DNA of 64,000 nt from Planosporangium thailandense (GCF_011947195.1 NZ_JAATVY010000010.1:62001-126000); one strand, 5' to 3'; positions 46,695-55,888 are shown, counted from the stretch's first letter. Notes: a model not told the origin generated them from the letters alone. A program made the numbers and translations.

Positions 46695-49117
46695 GACAGC
46701 GCCCCCGTCAGCCCGCGGATGTCGGTGACGAGTCGCGGCAGGTCACCGGAGTACCCGCCGTGTACGCCGTGGCGGCAGGCCTGGTAGGCGTCCGCCGCGG
46801 CGCGGCCGTACCGCCGGTTCAGCTGGCCGAGCACGTCACCGCCCCGCCCGGCGTCGTCGAACAGCGCCAACGCGAGCGTCGTGGCCAACCGCCTGCGGGC
46901 CCGCTCGATCGCGTCTTCCACGTCGGCGTGCCGGTCACCGCGGGCGAGGCGTACCCGCCAGATGACGCGGTGACAGGCCGCCTCCAGGGCCGAGCGGCAC
47001 AGCTCCGCGACGACGGGCGCGCGTACGTCGTCGGGAACCTCCGCCGACCGGGCCACCGCCATGGCATCGTCGAGGTAGCGGCCCACCGGGTCGAGACTCG
47101 GACGCAGGGTGACCACCGACTGTTCGGCGCGTACCACCTCCAGCACGTCAGCGTCGATCTCCAAGCGGCGTACGGCGTCCGGGAGCCGGGTGTCGTGGGT
47201 GAACACGACGACCTGACGCTCGTCGGCGAGTCCGGCGAGCACCCGGGCGAGTCCGTCCACCTTGGAGGGATCCATGCTCTGCACCGGGTCGTCGATGACG
47301 ACGAACCGGAACGGGCTCTCGTCGGCGCAGCTGCGCGGCAGGAACGTCGCCAGGCCCAGGGCGTGCATCTCACCCTGGCTCATCACGCCGAGCGCGGTGC
47401 CGTTGTCGACGCCGTCCACGCTCACCGGGAACACGACCCGGCGCCTGTTGTTCGTCCCGGCCAGCGTCATCGCACCGAGCCGGATGTTGCTCTCCTGGCG
47501 CAGCTCCTGCCAGATCCTTTGCGAGTGCGCGGCGAACGGGGCGACCCGGTCGTCGCGGAGCTCCTCGCCGGCCCGCCGCAGCCAGGCACGGGCGCTCTTC
47601 AGGGTGTTCAGTGACCGCTCCTGGTCGGGTACCCGCCGCGCGGCGTCGACCCAGGCGCGGATGTCCGTCGCGACCTGGCGCCAGCCGCTGTCGCGCTGCC
47701 GCAGCCAGTCGGTCGCGGCCGTGTGTACGGCGTCGACCGCGGCTTCGACCGCCGGGTACCGGGTGTGCAGGTGTGCGGCCAGCTCGTTGGCGGTACGAGG
47801 CGCGGCGCGCAGCTCCGCCACGGCGGCCCGCAGCCCATCCAGGGGTACGCCCGGCGCGTCGCCGTCCGGGACGGTGACGCCGTCGACGAGAGCGCGGGCC
47901 CGGCGCGTCAGGTCGGCCAGCCGGGATACCGCCCGCTGGGCGGACAGCGTGGTGACGCGCAGGTCGGCGAGCGAGGCCTCGGCGGTCGGCCGCCAGGCCG
48001 CGTCGAGGGTACCGGCGCCGCAGACCGGGCACGGGCCGTCGCCGCCGTCCGCGTGGTGGTCGAGGGCCAGTCGCAGCAGTTCGGCGGTCCGTACCAGCGC
48101 CCGTGAACGGGAGCCGTCGTGGCGCTGTGCCTCGGCCGAGGCCGCGCCCAGCTCGTCGGCGAGCCGGGTGACCTCGTCCCGGCCGGGAATCGCCAGGCCG
48201 GCCAGCCGCCGGCACAGCGCGACCGTCTCGTCTGGTCCGCCGTCGAACGGTTCGGCCAGGATCGCGTCGAGCCGGTCCAGGTCGGGCTGGTTCGCGGTCA
48301 GCACGTCGGCGGCCCGGCGGGCCCGGTCGTCGTCGACCCCGGCGACCCGGTCGCGCAGAGGCCCGCGCCGCGCGCGTACCTCTTTGACCGATGTCTCGAA
48401 CGGCTTCATCGCGTCGAGCAGCCGCCGGTCGGCGGTGGCCAGCGCGTCGAGGCCGAGGATCGCGTTGATCGCGTCGAACAGCTCGCTCGGCGTGCCGGAG
48501 ACCAGCTTGCCCAGGTCGGCGGCGGTCAGGAACGGCCGGTACAGCGTCAGCGGCTCGGCCAGGCCGAGGCCGGCGAGGTCGGTGGCGTGCCCGTCGGCGC
48601 CGGTGACGGCCACCTCGGCGGTGGCGAGGTCGGCGTCGGCCGGCCAGGACCGCTCCACGCGTACCGGGGTCGCCTGCCCGTCGACACGCAGGTCCACGGC
48701 GATGCGGCAGGGGTGCGGCGAGTGGAGGTTGCGCCAGCCCGTACGCCAGACGCTGTTCTTGTCGGCCCAGCGGGCGCTGTCGCCGGTGAGGGCGAGTTCG
48801 ACGGCTTCGGCGAAGCTGGACTTGCCGGAGCCGTTGCGGCCGACGACGAGCGTCAGGCCGGGCCCGGGGCGGATGGACAGGGTCCGTTCGGGGCCGACGC
48901 CCCGGAAGCCGGCCGCCGTGACCGACGACAGGTAGATGTGCTCGCGGGGCGCGTCAGGGTTCGTACGCTCGTCCGTCGGGCGCCGCCGGCCGAGGGCGGC
49001 AGTCAGGTTGTCGCTTCCGCAGAGGGCGGCGAGCACGGTATCGGCGACGCCGGTCGGTACGGCGTCGGCGGCCAGCCGCTCGAAGAGCAGGTCCAGCAGG
49101 GGGTCTTCGCGGTTCAC
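46691..49117 (-). CDS. Zinc-hook SMC/Rad50-like AAA ATPase with HEPN-like C-terminus
   Basis: This is an 808-residue protein. Walker A is at 93-100 (GRNGSGKS), and a CPVC zinc-hook motif at 363-366 sits between two helical arms. An ABC-type signature is at 579-583 (MSQGE) and Walker B at 606-615 (VVIDDPVQSMD), followed by a VVVFTHD switch histidine. The DDPVQSMD form is typical of RloC/PrrC-, Septu- and Lamassu-type defence ATPases. Residues 700-808 form a further helical domain ending in CRHGVHGGYSGDL, a possible HEPN-type R-x3-H site. GTG 49117 with GGAGG upstream is chosen. It lies 13 bases after the RNase H gene and overlaps the small HEPN-like gene by 4. Confidence 0.85.
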   Translation of the reverse strand: MNREDPLLDLLFERLAADAVPTGVADTVLAALCGSDNLTAALGRRRPTDERTNPDAPREHIYLSSVTAAGFRGVGPERTLSIRPGPGLTLVVGRNGSGKSSFAEAVELALTGDSARWADKNSVWRTGWRNLHSPHPCRIAVDLRVDGQATPVRVERSWPADADLATAEVAVTGADGHATDLAGLGLAEPLTLYRPFLTAADLGKLVSGTPSELFDAINAILGLDALATADRRLLDAMKPFETSVKEVRARRGPLRDRVAGVDDDRARRAADVLTANQPDLDRLDAILAEPFDGGPDETVALCRRLAGLAIPGRDEVTRLADELGAASAEAQRHDGSRSRALVRTAELLRLALDHHADGGDGPCPVCGAGTLDAAWRPTAEASLADLRVTTLSAQRAVSRLADLTRRARALVDGVTVPDGDAPGVPLDGLRAAVAELRAAPRTANELAAHLHTRYPAVEAAVDAVHTAATDWLRQRDSGWRQVATDIRAWVDAARRVPDQERSLNTLKSARAWLRRAGEELRDDRVAPFAAHSQRIWQELRQESNIRLGAMTLAGTNNRRRVVFPVSVDGVDNGTALGVMSQGEMHALGLATFLPRSCADESPFRFVVIDDPVQSMDPSKVDGLARVLAGLADERQVVVFTHDTRLPDAVRRLEIDADVLEVVRAEQSVVTLRPSLDPVGRYLDDAMAVARSAEVPDDVRAPVVAELCRSALEAACHRVIWRVRLARGDRHADVEDAIERARRRLATTLALALFDDAGRGGDVLGQLNRRYGRAAADAYQACRHGVHGGYSGDLPRLVTDIRGLTGALS

Positions 49118-49130
49118 TGGTGCCTCCGGT

Positions 49131-49970
49131 TCACGCTGCCGCGCTGACGCCGTGCCAGTCGCGGAGGAAGGCGTCGACAAGGTCGGCAGCCCGGCCGTGG
49201 AGGTCGAACTGCTCGCTCAGCCGGCGACGGGCCATGTGCGAGAGCGCGTCCGCGGCCTCGTTGAGGAGGTGACCGGCGTGCCCCTTGACGTGTGTGAAGG
49301 TCACGCCGGGCAGGGTGGGCAGCAGCTCGGCGAGCCGGACGAGCGTCGGCTGGGCGGTACGGGTACGTGGACGGAGGTCGTACCCGGCCGGCATGGCCGT
49401 CGTGTCGCCGGCCTGCCAGCGGTACAGGTAGGACAGCGCGTTGCGGCTGTCGACCAGCACCGTCAGGCGCTCGGGCGCGGTGACGAAGCCCGACAGCAGG
49501 TACTCCACGGCCCGCAGTTCATTGATGAGCACCCGGGAGGGGCCGGTCGGGTCCAACCTGTCGGTGACGCGGCCCCGCAGGCCGAAATGGCCGTCGCTGA
49601 CCACGTACGCGATGCCGCCGACCCGGCCCTTCCAGCTCGCGTCGGTCGCCGCGACCAGGTCGGCGGCGGTACGCGACCAGCGGGCTACGGTGCCGCGCCC
49701 GCGGGCTGAGTCCGGGCTCATGCCTGCGCGGCACCCACCGACGGCAAGGTGGTCGTGCGCGGCGGCCATCGTCTCCGCCGCCTCGATCTGCTGCGTCGCC
49801 GAGGCGTACTCGTCGTAGCGCGCGGCGATCAGGGCGAGGTTGACCGCGTCGCTGATCTGCCGGCAGCGGGTGCAGCGGTTGAGCGTCAGGTGGGGGCGCA
49901 GCGCCTCGGCGCGCGTGCGGAGCGCCTCGGGCAGCAGGGGCAGGGCGGTGGTGAACTCGTCGAGACGCAC
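49131..49970 (-). CDS. RNase H-fold protein, first gene of ATPase operon
   Basis: This 279-residue protein has a novel N-terminal helical part with a CxxC (residues 33-36). From about residue 103 it has an RNase HI fold. The four acidic residues are present: D110 (AATDASW), E151 (NELRAVEYLL), D174 (LVDSRNAL) and D241 (EAADAL). The catalytic-loop His is in VKGHAGH (231 or 234). It is therefore probably an active nuclease, cutting RNA in RNA-DNA hybrids or structured nucleic acid. The ATPase starts 13 bases after its stop. Cellular RNase H genes are not normally coupled to such ATPases, so a defence role is inferred. Confidence 0.82.
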   Translation of the reverse strand: MRLDEFTTALPLLPEALRTRAEALRPHLTLNRCTRCRQISDAVNLALIAARYDEYASATQQIEAAETMAAAHDHLAVGGCRAGMSPDSARGRGTVARWSRTAADLVAATDASWKGRVGGIAYVVSDGHFGLRGRVTDRLDPTGPSRVLINELRAVEYLLSGFVTAPERLTVLVDSRNALSYLYRWQAGDTTAMPAGYDLRPRTRTAQPTLVRLAELLPTLPGVTFTHVKGHAGHLLNEAADALSHMARRRLSEQFDLHGRAADLVDAFLRDWHGVSAAA

Positions 49971-50039
49971 GACATCTCCTGTGCAGGGGGACGGTTGGTC
50001 CGGGGCGGACGGTGCGTCCGCCCCGGCACGGTCGGGACG

Positions 50040-50567
50040 TCAGGTGAGCTGGACGGTGACGCCGCCGGAGAACGGCGAATCGTGCAGCTCGAGCGTGGCG
50101 AGGTTGGCGCTGGCCGGGATGTCGAAGACGACCACGCCGGTCACCTGGTTGCCGGGGTTGATCTGGTTGAACAGCGTGTCGGCGTGCTCGTTGGCGTAGA
50201 CGGCGGCCTCCGAGTCGGCGGAGTACTGCGTCTTGTCGGCGCCGAACGCCTTCTGGCTGCTGTCGCTGAAGGACTGAGCCTGCGTGCCGATGTTCTTGAC
50301 CTGCACGGTCACCAGGCAGAACTGGCCCTGGGCCTTCTTGTTGAGCAGGTCGCTCCCGACCTGAGGCACGCCGCACTTGACCTGCTGAACGGTGAACTCG
50401 AACTTGCCGTCGCGGGCGGGCTCGCCGACCTTCGCGGTCTTGGCGGCCGTCTTTCCGCCGTTGTTGCCCGAGTTGCCTGACCCTCCCGAGGTAGCCGTGG
50501 AGCCCGCTCCGCAGCCGAGTGCCACCACCGCACCGACAGCCAGCCCGATAAGAGTCGCCTTACGCAT
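50040..50567 (-). CDS. Secreted lipoprotein with DUF4352-like domain
   Basis: This 175-residue lipoprotein has a signal peptide and a lipobox ending in GCGAGS (Cys at about 19), then a Gly/Ser/Asn linker. A beta-sandwich domain of the DUF4352 type follows: DGKFEFTVQQVKCG, QGQFCLVTVQVKNIGTQAQSF, and VTGVVVFDIPASA. A disulfide between the two Cys is likely. Such proteins are common on actinobacterial surfaces, with unknown function. ATG 50567 has GAGGAGG just upstream. It is divergent from the HTH-methylase gene. Confidence 0.88.
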   Translation of the reverse strand: MRKATLIGLAVGAVVALGCGAGSTATSGGSGNSGNNGGKTAAKTAKVGEPARDGKFEFTVQQVKCGVPQVGSDLLNKKAQGQFCLVTVQVKNIGTQAQSFSDSSQKAFGADKTQYSADSEAAVYANEHADTLFNQINPGNQVTGVVVFDIPASANLATLELHDSPFSGGVTVQLT

Positions 50568-50618
50568 AGTTCCTCCTCGTTGTGAAGACGCGTCAATGGA
50601 AGCATTGTCTGTGAATGC

Positions 50619-50660
50619 TGTCAACAGTCGAGACGCTTGACACGCCTGTAAACTGATCAC
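50619..50660. promoter_or_regulatory. Divergent promoter region with TTGACA inverted pair
   Basis: TGTCAA (50619-50624) and TTGACA (50637-50642) are inverted. TAAACT (50649-50654) ends 6 bases before GTG 50661, which has no upstream Shine-Dalgarno, so the methylase mRNA may be leaderless. Confidence 0.35.
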
Positions 50661-52565
50661 GTGCAGGAGGAACCGACCATCACGGCAGCCGACATCGCCC
50701 GTCTGGCGAACGTGGGCCGTGCCGCCGTCAGCAACTGGCGTAAGCGGCACCCGGACTTCCCCGCGCCCGTCGGCGGTACGGCGGCCAGCCCGGAGTTCGA
50801 CCTCGCCGAGGTCGAGCGGTGGCTGCGCGCCCAGGGGAAGCTGTCCGAGCTGTCCACCACCGACCGGCTGTGGCAGCAGGTGCTGGCGGGTGGCGACCAC
50901 GTCGCGGGCACGCTCGCCGCGATCGGCGCGTTCCTGCTGGCCCGGCAGCGCGGCGAGTCGCCGACCCCCCGGGACGTCGACACCGCCCTGCTTCAGGCGG
51001 TCGCCGACCTGGCCGACGAACAGGGCCCGCAGGCGGCGTTCGACGCGCTGTGGCAGCGGTTCGCCCAGATGCCGGCGCGCCGCACCGGCATGACCACCGA
51101 CGACCTGGGCGACCTCATGGTCGGCCTGGCGGACGTCGGCGGCGGTTCGGTGTTCGACCCCGCCTGCGGCACCGGCGGCATCCTGCGCGCCGCCGCCCGC
51201 GCCGGCTGCACCACCGCGTACGGGCAGGAGATCGACGAGTCGGCCGCGCGGCTGGCCGGGCTGTGGCTCGCGCTGCGCGGCGTCGCCGGTGAGGTGAAGG
51301 TGGGCGACTCGCTGCGCGCCGACGCCTACCCCGGACTGGCCGCCGACGCCGTCGTGTCCAACCTGCCGTTCGGCGACACGAACTGGGGCCACGACGAGCT
51401 GGGATACGACCCGCGCTGGGAGTACGGCCTACCGCCCCGTACCGAGCCGGAGCTGGCCTGGGTCCAGCACGCCCTGGCGCACCTGCGGCCCGGCGGATCG
51501 GCGGTGCTGCTCATGCCGCCGTCGGCGGCGAGCCGGCGCGCCGGCCGGCGCATCCGCGCCGAGCTGCTGCGGCGGGGCGCGCTGCGGGCGGTCATCGCGC
51601 TGCCGGCGAAGGCGGCGGCTCCGCACGGGGTGCCGCTGCACGTCTGGGTACTGCGCCGCCCGGCGCCCGATGCCGCCGCGCCCGCACACGTCCTGCTGGT
51701 GGATACCTCGGACGGTGAGCTGGCGGCGGTCTACGGCCGCGCGCTGGAGACGTACCGCAAGTTCGTCGCCGAACCCGACGCCCCGGTCGAGGAGCCCGGA
51801 TTCGCGCGGGCCGTTCCGGTCATCGAGCTGCTGGACGAAGAGGTCGACCTGACGCCGGCGCGCCGGCAGCCGGTCGCGAGGCCGGACGACACCGGCGAGC
51901 ACCTGGTCCGCACGCGGGAGAGGCTCGCCGCGGTCGTGAAGGAGCTGCCGAAGCTGATGCCGCGCGTCGTGGCCGGTGCGGAGGCCGGCGTGCCGCCCAC
52001 CGTGTCGGTGGCCGATCTCGCCAAGGCCGGCGCGTTGCAGATCATCGGCCCGATCCGGCCGGTAGCGAATCGGGATGCGTACGCCGACGACCGGCTGGTG
52101 CTCACCGTCCAGGATGTCGTGCAGGGCCGGGAGGCGTCCGACCACCCGGACGCCCCGCTCACGCCCGAGGTCACCCTGGCGCCCGGCGACGTTGTGGTGC
52201 CGATGTTCGCCACCCAGCTCACGTCCCGCGTGGTCACCGAGGCCGGACCGCTGCTCGGACGCAACCTCTTCCTGTTGCGCCCCAACCCGGCGGCGCTGGA
52301 TCCGTGGTTCCTGGCCGGGCAGCTGCGCACGTCAGCCAACGAACGGCAGGCCAGCAGCCTGTCCGGCACGCTGCGCTTCGACGTGCGCCGGGCCCAGGTG
52401 CCGCGGATCGGGCTCGACGAGCAACGCCGGTACGGCGAGGCGTTCCGCCGGCTCGACGCGTTCGAGAACGCGCTGCGGCGCGCGGCGACGCTGGGTACGG
52501 ACCTGGTGCGGATGACCGCCGACGGGCTGGCCCGTGGCGAGCTGCGCCCGGACGACGGGCGATGA
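50661..52565 (+). CDS. HTH - N6-adenine DNA methylase - specificity-like fusion protein
   Basis: This is a 634-residue protein. The N-terminus has a helix-turn-helix (ITAADIARLANVGRAAVSNWRKRH, continuing to FPAPVG). The methylase core has motif I DPACGTGG at about residue 165 and motif IV NLPFGD at about 232; the usual NPPF has Leu in place of the first Pro. From about 430 to 634 the sequence looks like a target-recognition or specificity region (VVVPMFATQLTSRVV, then FDVRRAQVPRIGLDEQ), as in HsdS. So one chain may combine regulation, methylation and site choice. It precedes, but is separate from, the complete type I locus. Activity is uncertain because of the NLPF variant. Confidence 0.85.
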   Translation: MQEEPTITAADIARLANVGRAAVSNWRKRHPDFPAPVGGTAASPEFDLAEVERWLRAQGKLSELSTTDRLWQQVLAGGDHVAGTLAAIGAFLLARQRGESPTPRDVDTALLQAVADLADEQGPQAAFDALWQRFAQMPARRTGMTTDDLGDLMVGLADVGGGSVFDPACGTGGILRAAARAGCTTAYGQEIDESAARLAGLWLALRGVAGEVKVGDSLRADAYPGLAADAVVSNLPFGDTNWGHDELGYDPRWEYGLPPRTEPELAWVQHALAHLRPGGSAVLLMPPSAASRRAGRRIRAELLRRGALRAVIALPAKAAAPHGVPLHVWVLRRPAPDAAAPAHVLLVDTSDGELAAVYGRALETYRKFVAEPDAPVEEPGFARAVPVIELLDEEVDLTPARRQPVARPDDTGEHLVRTRERLAAVVKELPKLMPRVVAGAEAGVPPTVSVADLAKAGALQIIGPIRPVANRDAYADDRLVLTVQDVVQGREASDHPDAPLTPEVTLAPGDVVVPMFATQLTSRVVTEAGPLLGRNLFLLRPNPAALDPWFLAGQLRTSANERQASSLSGTLRFDVRRAQVPRIGLDEQRRYGEAFRRLDAFENALRRAATLGTDLVRMTADGLARGELRPDDGR

Positions 52566-52706
52566 CGGACGGGTCACCCGGCCCGGCGGTCCAGTCCCGC
52601 GCGCACGTCCCTGTCGCGGTGCTGTGACGAGAGGTATATCCGACCGGGTGAAGACTCCGGTCCGCGACCGTGTGAATACTGCATTGACGGCGACGGAAGG
52701 AACTTT

Positions 52707-54686
52707 GTGAGTACCAAGCACACCGAGCTGGCGAACTTCATCTGGTCGGTGGCCGACCTGCTGCGCGGCGACTACAAGCAGTCCGAGTACGGGCGGGTGA
52801 TCCTGCCGTTCACCGTGCTGAGACGTCTCGACTGCGTGCTGGAGCCGACGAAGGACGCCGTGTTGGCGCGCTACGCCCAGCTCAAGGAGCAGGGCGTGAC
52901 CAACATGGAGCCGGTGCTGCGGCGGGAGGCGAAGCTGTCCTTCTACAACACCAGCCCGTTGACGTTCCGCGGGCTGCTTGCCGACCAGGACCACGTCGCC
53001 ACGAACCTGCGCGGCTACATCGGCGGCTTCTCACCGGGTGCGGCCGACGTGCTCGACAAGTACGCCTTCGACACCCAGATCAGCCGGCTCGCCGAGGCTG
53101 GGCTGCTGTACCAGGTGGTGGCGAAGTTCGCCGACATCGACCTGCACCCGGACGTCGTGTCCAACCACCAGATGGGGTACGTGTTCGAGGAGCTGATCCG
53201 GCGCTTCTCCGAAATCTCCAACGAGACCGCCGGTGAGCACTTCACCCCGCGTGAAGTCATCAAGCTGATGGTCAACCTGCTGCTCGCGCCGGACGACGAC
53301 GAACTGGTCACGCCGGGGATCGTGAAGAAGGTGTACGACCCGGCGTGCGGTACCGGCGGCATGCTCAGCGAGTCGCAGGCGCACATCCAGGAGCTCAACC
53401 CACACGCCACGGTCGAGGTGTACGGCCAGGAGCTCAACGGCGAGACGTACGCGATCTGCCGCTCCGACATGATGCTCAAGGGCGGCGACCCGACAAAGAT
53501 CGCGTACGGGAACTCGTTCAGCCAGGACGGGCACGCCAGCGAGCGATTCGACTATATGCTCGCCAACCCGCCGTTCGGCGTGGAGTGGAAGAAGGTCGAG
53601 AAGTTCGTCAAGGACGAGGCGGCCCTTGGCTTCGCCGGCCGGTTCGGTGCGGGCCTGCCGCGCATCAACGACGGCTCGCTGCTGTTCCTCGAGCACATGA
53701 TCTCCAAGATGAAGCGGCCCGAGGACGGCGGTACACGGCTGGCCATCGTCTTCAACGGCTCGCCGCTGTTCACCGGCGCGGCCGGGTCGGGCGAGTCGGA
53801 GATCCGCCGCTGGATCCTGGAGGAGGAGAACGACTGGCTGGAGGGCATCGTCGCGCTGCCCGACCAGCTCTTCTATAACACCGGCATCTCCACGTACTTC
53901 TGGATCCTGACCAACCGCAAGGACGAGGCGCACAAGGGCAAGGTCGTACTTGTCGACGGGCGCGAGCACTGGGCGAAGATGCGCAAGAGCCTGGGGGAGA
54001 AGCGCAAGCAGATCACCGAGGAGCAGATCGCCGACCTGACCCGGATCTACGCGTCGGCGCTGTCCATCGCGGAGGATCCGGAGCACCCGGACCACGGCAA
54101 GGTGAAGGTCTTCGCGACGACCGACTTCGGGTACCAGCGGATCACGGTCGAGCGGCCGTTGCGCCTGCGCTTCGAGGTCACCGAGGAGAGCGTGGCGGCG
54201 CTGGCCGAGGCTAAGGCGTTGGCGAAGTACACCTGGCGCGATGACCTGATCGCGGCGATGAAGTCGCTGATCGGTACGAGCGCGCCGACGCGCCAGGGCT
54301 TTGTGTCCAAGCTCGACCAGGCGATCGCCGGGCTGGGCAAGTTGCCCGCGCCGGTGGAGAAGGCGGTGTGGGAGGCGGTGTCGGTGCCCGACCCGGAGGG
54401 CGAGGTGCAGACCGACCGCAAGGGCAACCCGCTGCCGGACCCGGACCTGCGCGACAACGAGAACGTCCCGCTGGGTGAGGACATCCACGAGTACCTGAAG
54501 TGTGAGGTACTTCCGCACGTCCCAGACGCCTGGATCGACGAGTCGAAGACGAAGATCGGGTACGAGATCCCGTTCACGCGGCACTTCTATGTGTACAAGC
54601 CGCCGAGGCCGCTGGCTGAGATCGATGCCGAGATCAAGGCGCTTGAGGCCCAAATTCAGGCCCTGCTCGGCGAGGTGACGCGATGA
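52707..54686 (+). CDS. hsdM: Type I restriction-modification methyltransferase HsdM
   Basis: This 659-residue N6-adenine methyltransferase subunit begins with the HsdM N-terminal helical domain (ELANFIWSVADLLRGDYKQSEYG). Motif I is DPACGTGG at about residue 210 and motif IV is NPPFG at about 287. It ends in a coiled coil (EIDAEIKALEAQIQALLGEV) that joins HsdS. Start GTG 52707 has GGAAGGAAC upstream. Its stop overlaps the hsdS ATG by 4 bases. It methylates host DNA at the site chosen by HsdS. Confidence 0.96.
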   Translation: MSTKHTELANFIWSVADLLRGDYKQSEYGRVILPFTVLRRLDCVLEPTKDAVLARYAQLKEQGVTNMEPVLRREAKLSFYNTSPLTFRGLLADQDHVATNLRGYIGGFSPGAADVLDKYAFDTQISRLAEAGLLYQVVAKFADIDLHPDVVSNHQMGYVFEELIRRFSEISNETAGEHFTPREVIKLMVNLLLAPDDDELVTPGIVKKVYDPACGTGGMLSESQAHIQELNPHATVEVYGQELNGETYAICRSDMMLKGGDPTKIAYGNSFSQDGHASERFDYMLANPPFGVEWKKVEKFVKDEAALGFAGRFGAGLPRINDGSLLFLEHMISKMKRPEDGGTRLAIVFNGSPLFTGAAGSGESEIRRWILEEENDWLEGIVALPDQLFYNTGISTYFWILTNRKDEAHKGKVVLVDGREHWAKMRKSLGEKRKQITEEQIADLTRIYASALSIAEDPEHPDHGKVKVFATTDFGYQRITVERPLRLRFEVTEESVAALAEAKALAKYTWRDDLIAAMKSLIGTSAPTRQGFVSKLDQAIAGLGKLPAPVEKAVWEAVSVPDPEGEVQTDRKGNPLPDPDLRDNENVPLGEDIHEYLKCEVLPHVPDAWIDESKTKIGYEIPFTRHFYVYKPPRPLAEIDAEIKALEAQIQALLGEVTR

Positions 54687-55888
54687 ACTGGCCTGTTGTT
54701 CGTCTCGGAAGCGTCGTTGACACGTTGGTGCCGCAGCGTGACAAGCCCGACCCTTTAACGGGCTCGATTCCTTGGGTTCGCATTGAGGACTTCGACGGCC
54801 GCTACCTATCCGGTTCAAAATCAGGCCAAGGCGTGACCCAAGAGCAGGTTAGAAGGATGAACCTGCGGGTTTTCCCTCCGGGGACGGTGCTGTGTAGTTG
54901 TAGCTGCTCGATGGGGGCAACTGCGATTGCGCGCGTGCCTCTTGTCAGTAATCAGACCTTTATCGGTCTAGTTCCGCGAAATGAGATTGACTCTAGGTTT
55001 CTCTACTATTTGATGGGGTCGATGCGTGACGAGCTGCAATCCCAAGCGACTGGCGCAATTCAGCAGTACTTGTCGCGGGATGACTTTCGGTCTTTGTTGA
55101 TCCCTCTTCCAACTCTTGACGAGCAAAGGCGCGTTGCCGAATTCTTGGACGCTGAGACTGCCCGAATCGACGCGCTGAAGGCTGCTCGGATGCGTATGCG
55201 TGGGCTTCTGTTGCTGCGTCGCGAGCGGGTAATCGAGAGGGCGCTCGGGCTCGATGTCGATGACCAAGAATTCGTGCCTATGAAACACCTGGTCCAATCC
55301 GTGACGGTGGGCATTGTCATAACGCCGGCTGCCTGGTATGTCGAGGAGGGGGGGATCCCGGCGCTGCGAGGGGTCAACGTGAAGCCTGGTCGGATCGTGA
55401 CCGAGGACCTTATTAAGATCAGCGCAGAAGGTCACGCGGCTCATCGAAAGTCCCAGCTAAGGGGTGGAGATCTGGTCGTTGTGCGCACCGGCCAGGCAGG
55501 AACGGCAGCTGTGGTGCCGCAGGAGTTGGATGGCGCAAACTGCATTGACCTGGTGATTATTAGGCCCGGACCTTCGTTGTTTCCAAGGTTTGCCGAATAT
55601 CTCCTCAATTCTGACTACTCTAAGCGTCGGGTGGCGGAACATTCCGTCGGTAGTATTCAATCGCATTTCAATGTAGCTGCCATGAAGCTCATGCCAGTTC
55701 CCAAGCGTTCGGTTGAAGATCAAATCCGCATTGCCGCTGAGATTGACGAGTCGGTTTCACCGATCGATGAGGTCGTTCTTCGCATGGTGAAGCAGGAGAG
55801 ATTGCTTGATGAGCGGCGGCAGGCGTTGATCACAGCAGCGGTGACCGGGCAGTTCGACGTCACGACGGCGCGCGGAGTAGCTGCATGA
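54683..55888 (+). CDS. hsdS: Type I specificity subunit HsdS
   Basis: This 401-residue protein has two target-recognition domains: about 1-160, ending in LPTLDEQRRVAEFLDAETARIDAL, and about 190-370, ending in VPKRSVEDQIRIAAEIDESVSPID. A central and a C-terminal helical spacer separate them. The base composition and codon use change visibly here: many A/T-ending codons (for example TTT, AAT, ATT) compared with the almost invariably G/C-ending neighbours. Acquisition by exchange is likely. The 3' end overlaps an hsdR-like fragment by 4 bases. Confidence 0.93.
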   Translation: MNWPVVRLGSVVDTLVPQRDKPDPLTGSIPWVRIEDFDGRYLSGSKSGQGVTQEQVRRMNLRVFPPGTVLCSCSCSMGATAIARVPLVSNQTFIGLVPRNEIDSRFLYYLMGSMRDELQSQATGAIQQYLSRDDFRSLLIPLPTLDEQRRVAEFLDAETARIDALKAARMRMRGLLLLRRERVIERALGLDVDDQEFVPMKHLVQSVTVGIVITPAAWYVEEGGIPALRGVNVKPGRIVTEDLIKISAEGHAAHRKSQLRGGDLVVVRTGQAGTAAVVPQELDGANCIDLVIIRPGPSLFPRFAEYLLNSDYSKRRVAEHSVGSIQSHFNVAAMKLMPVPKRSVEDQIRIAAEIDESVSPIDEVVLRMVKQERLLDERRQALITAAVTGQFDVTTARGVAA

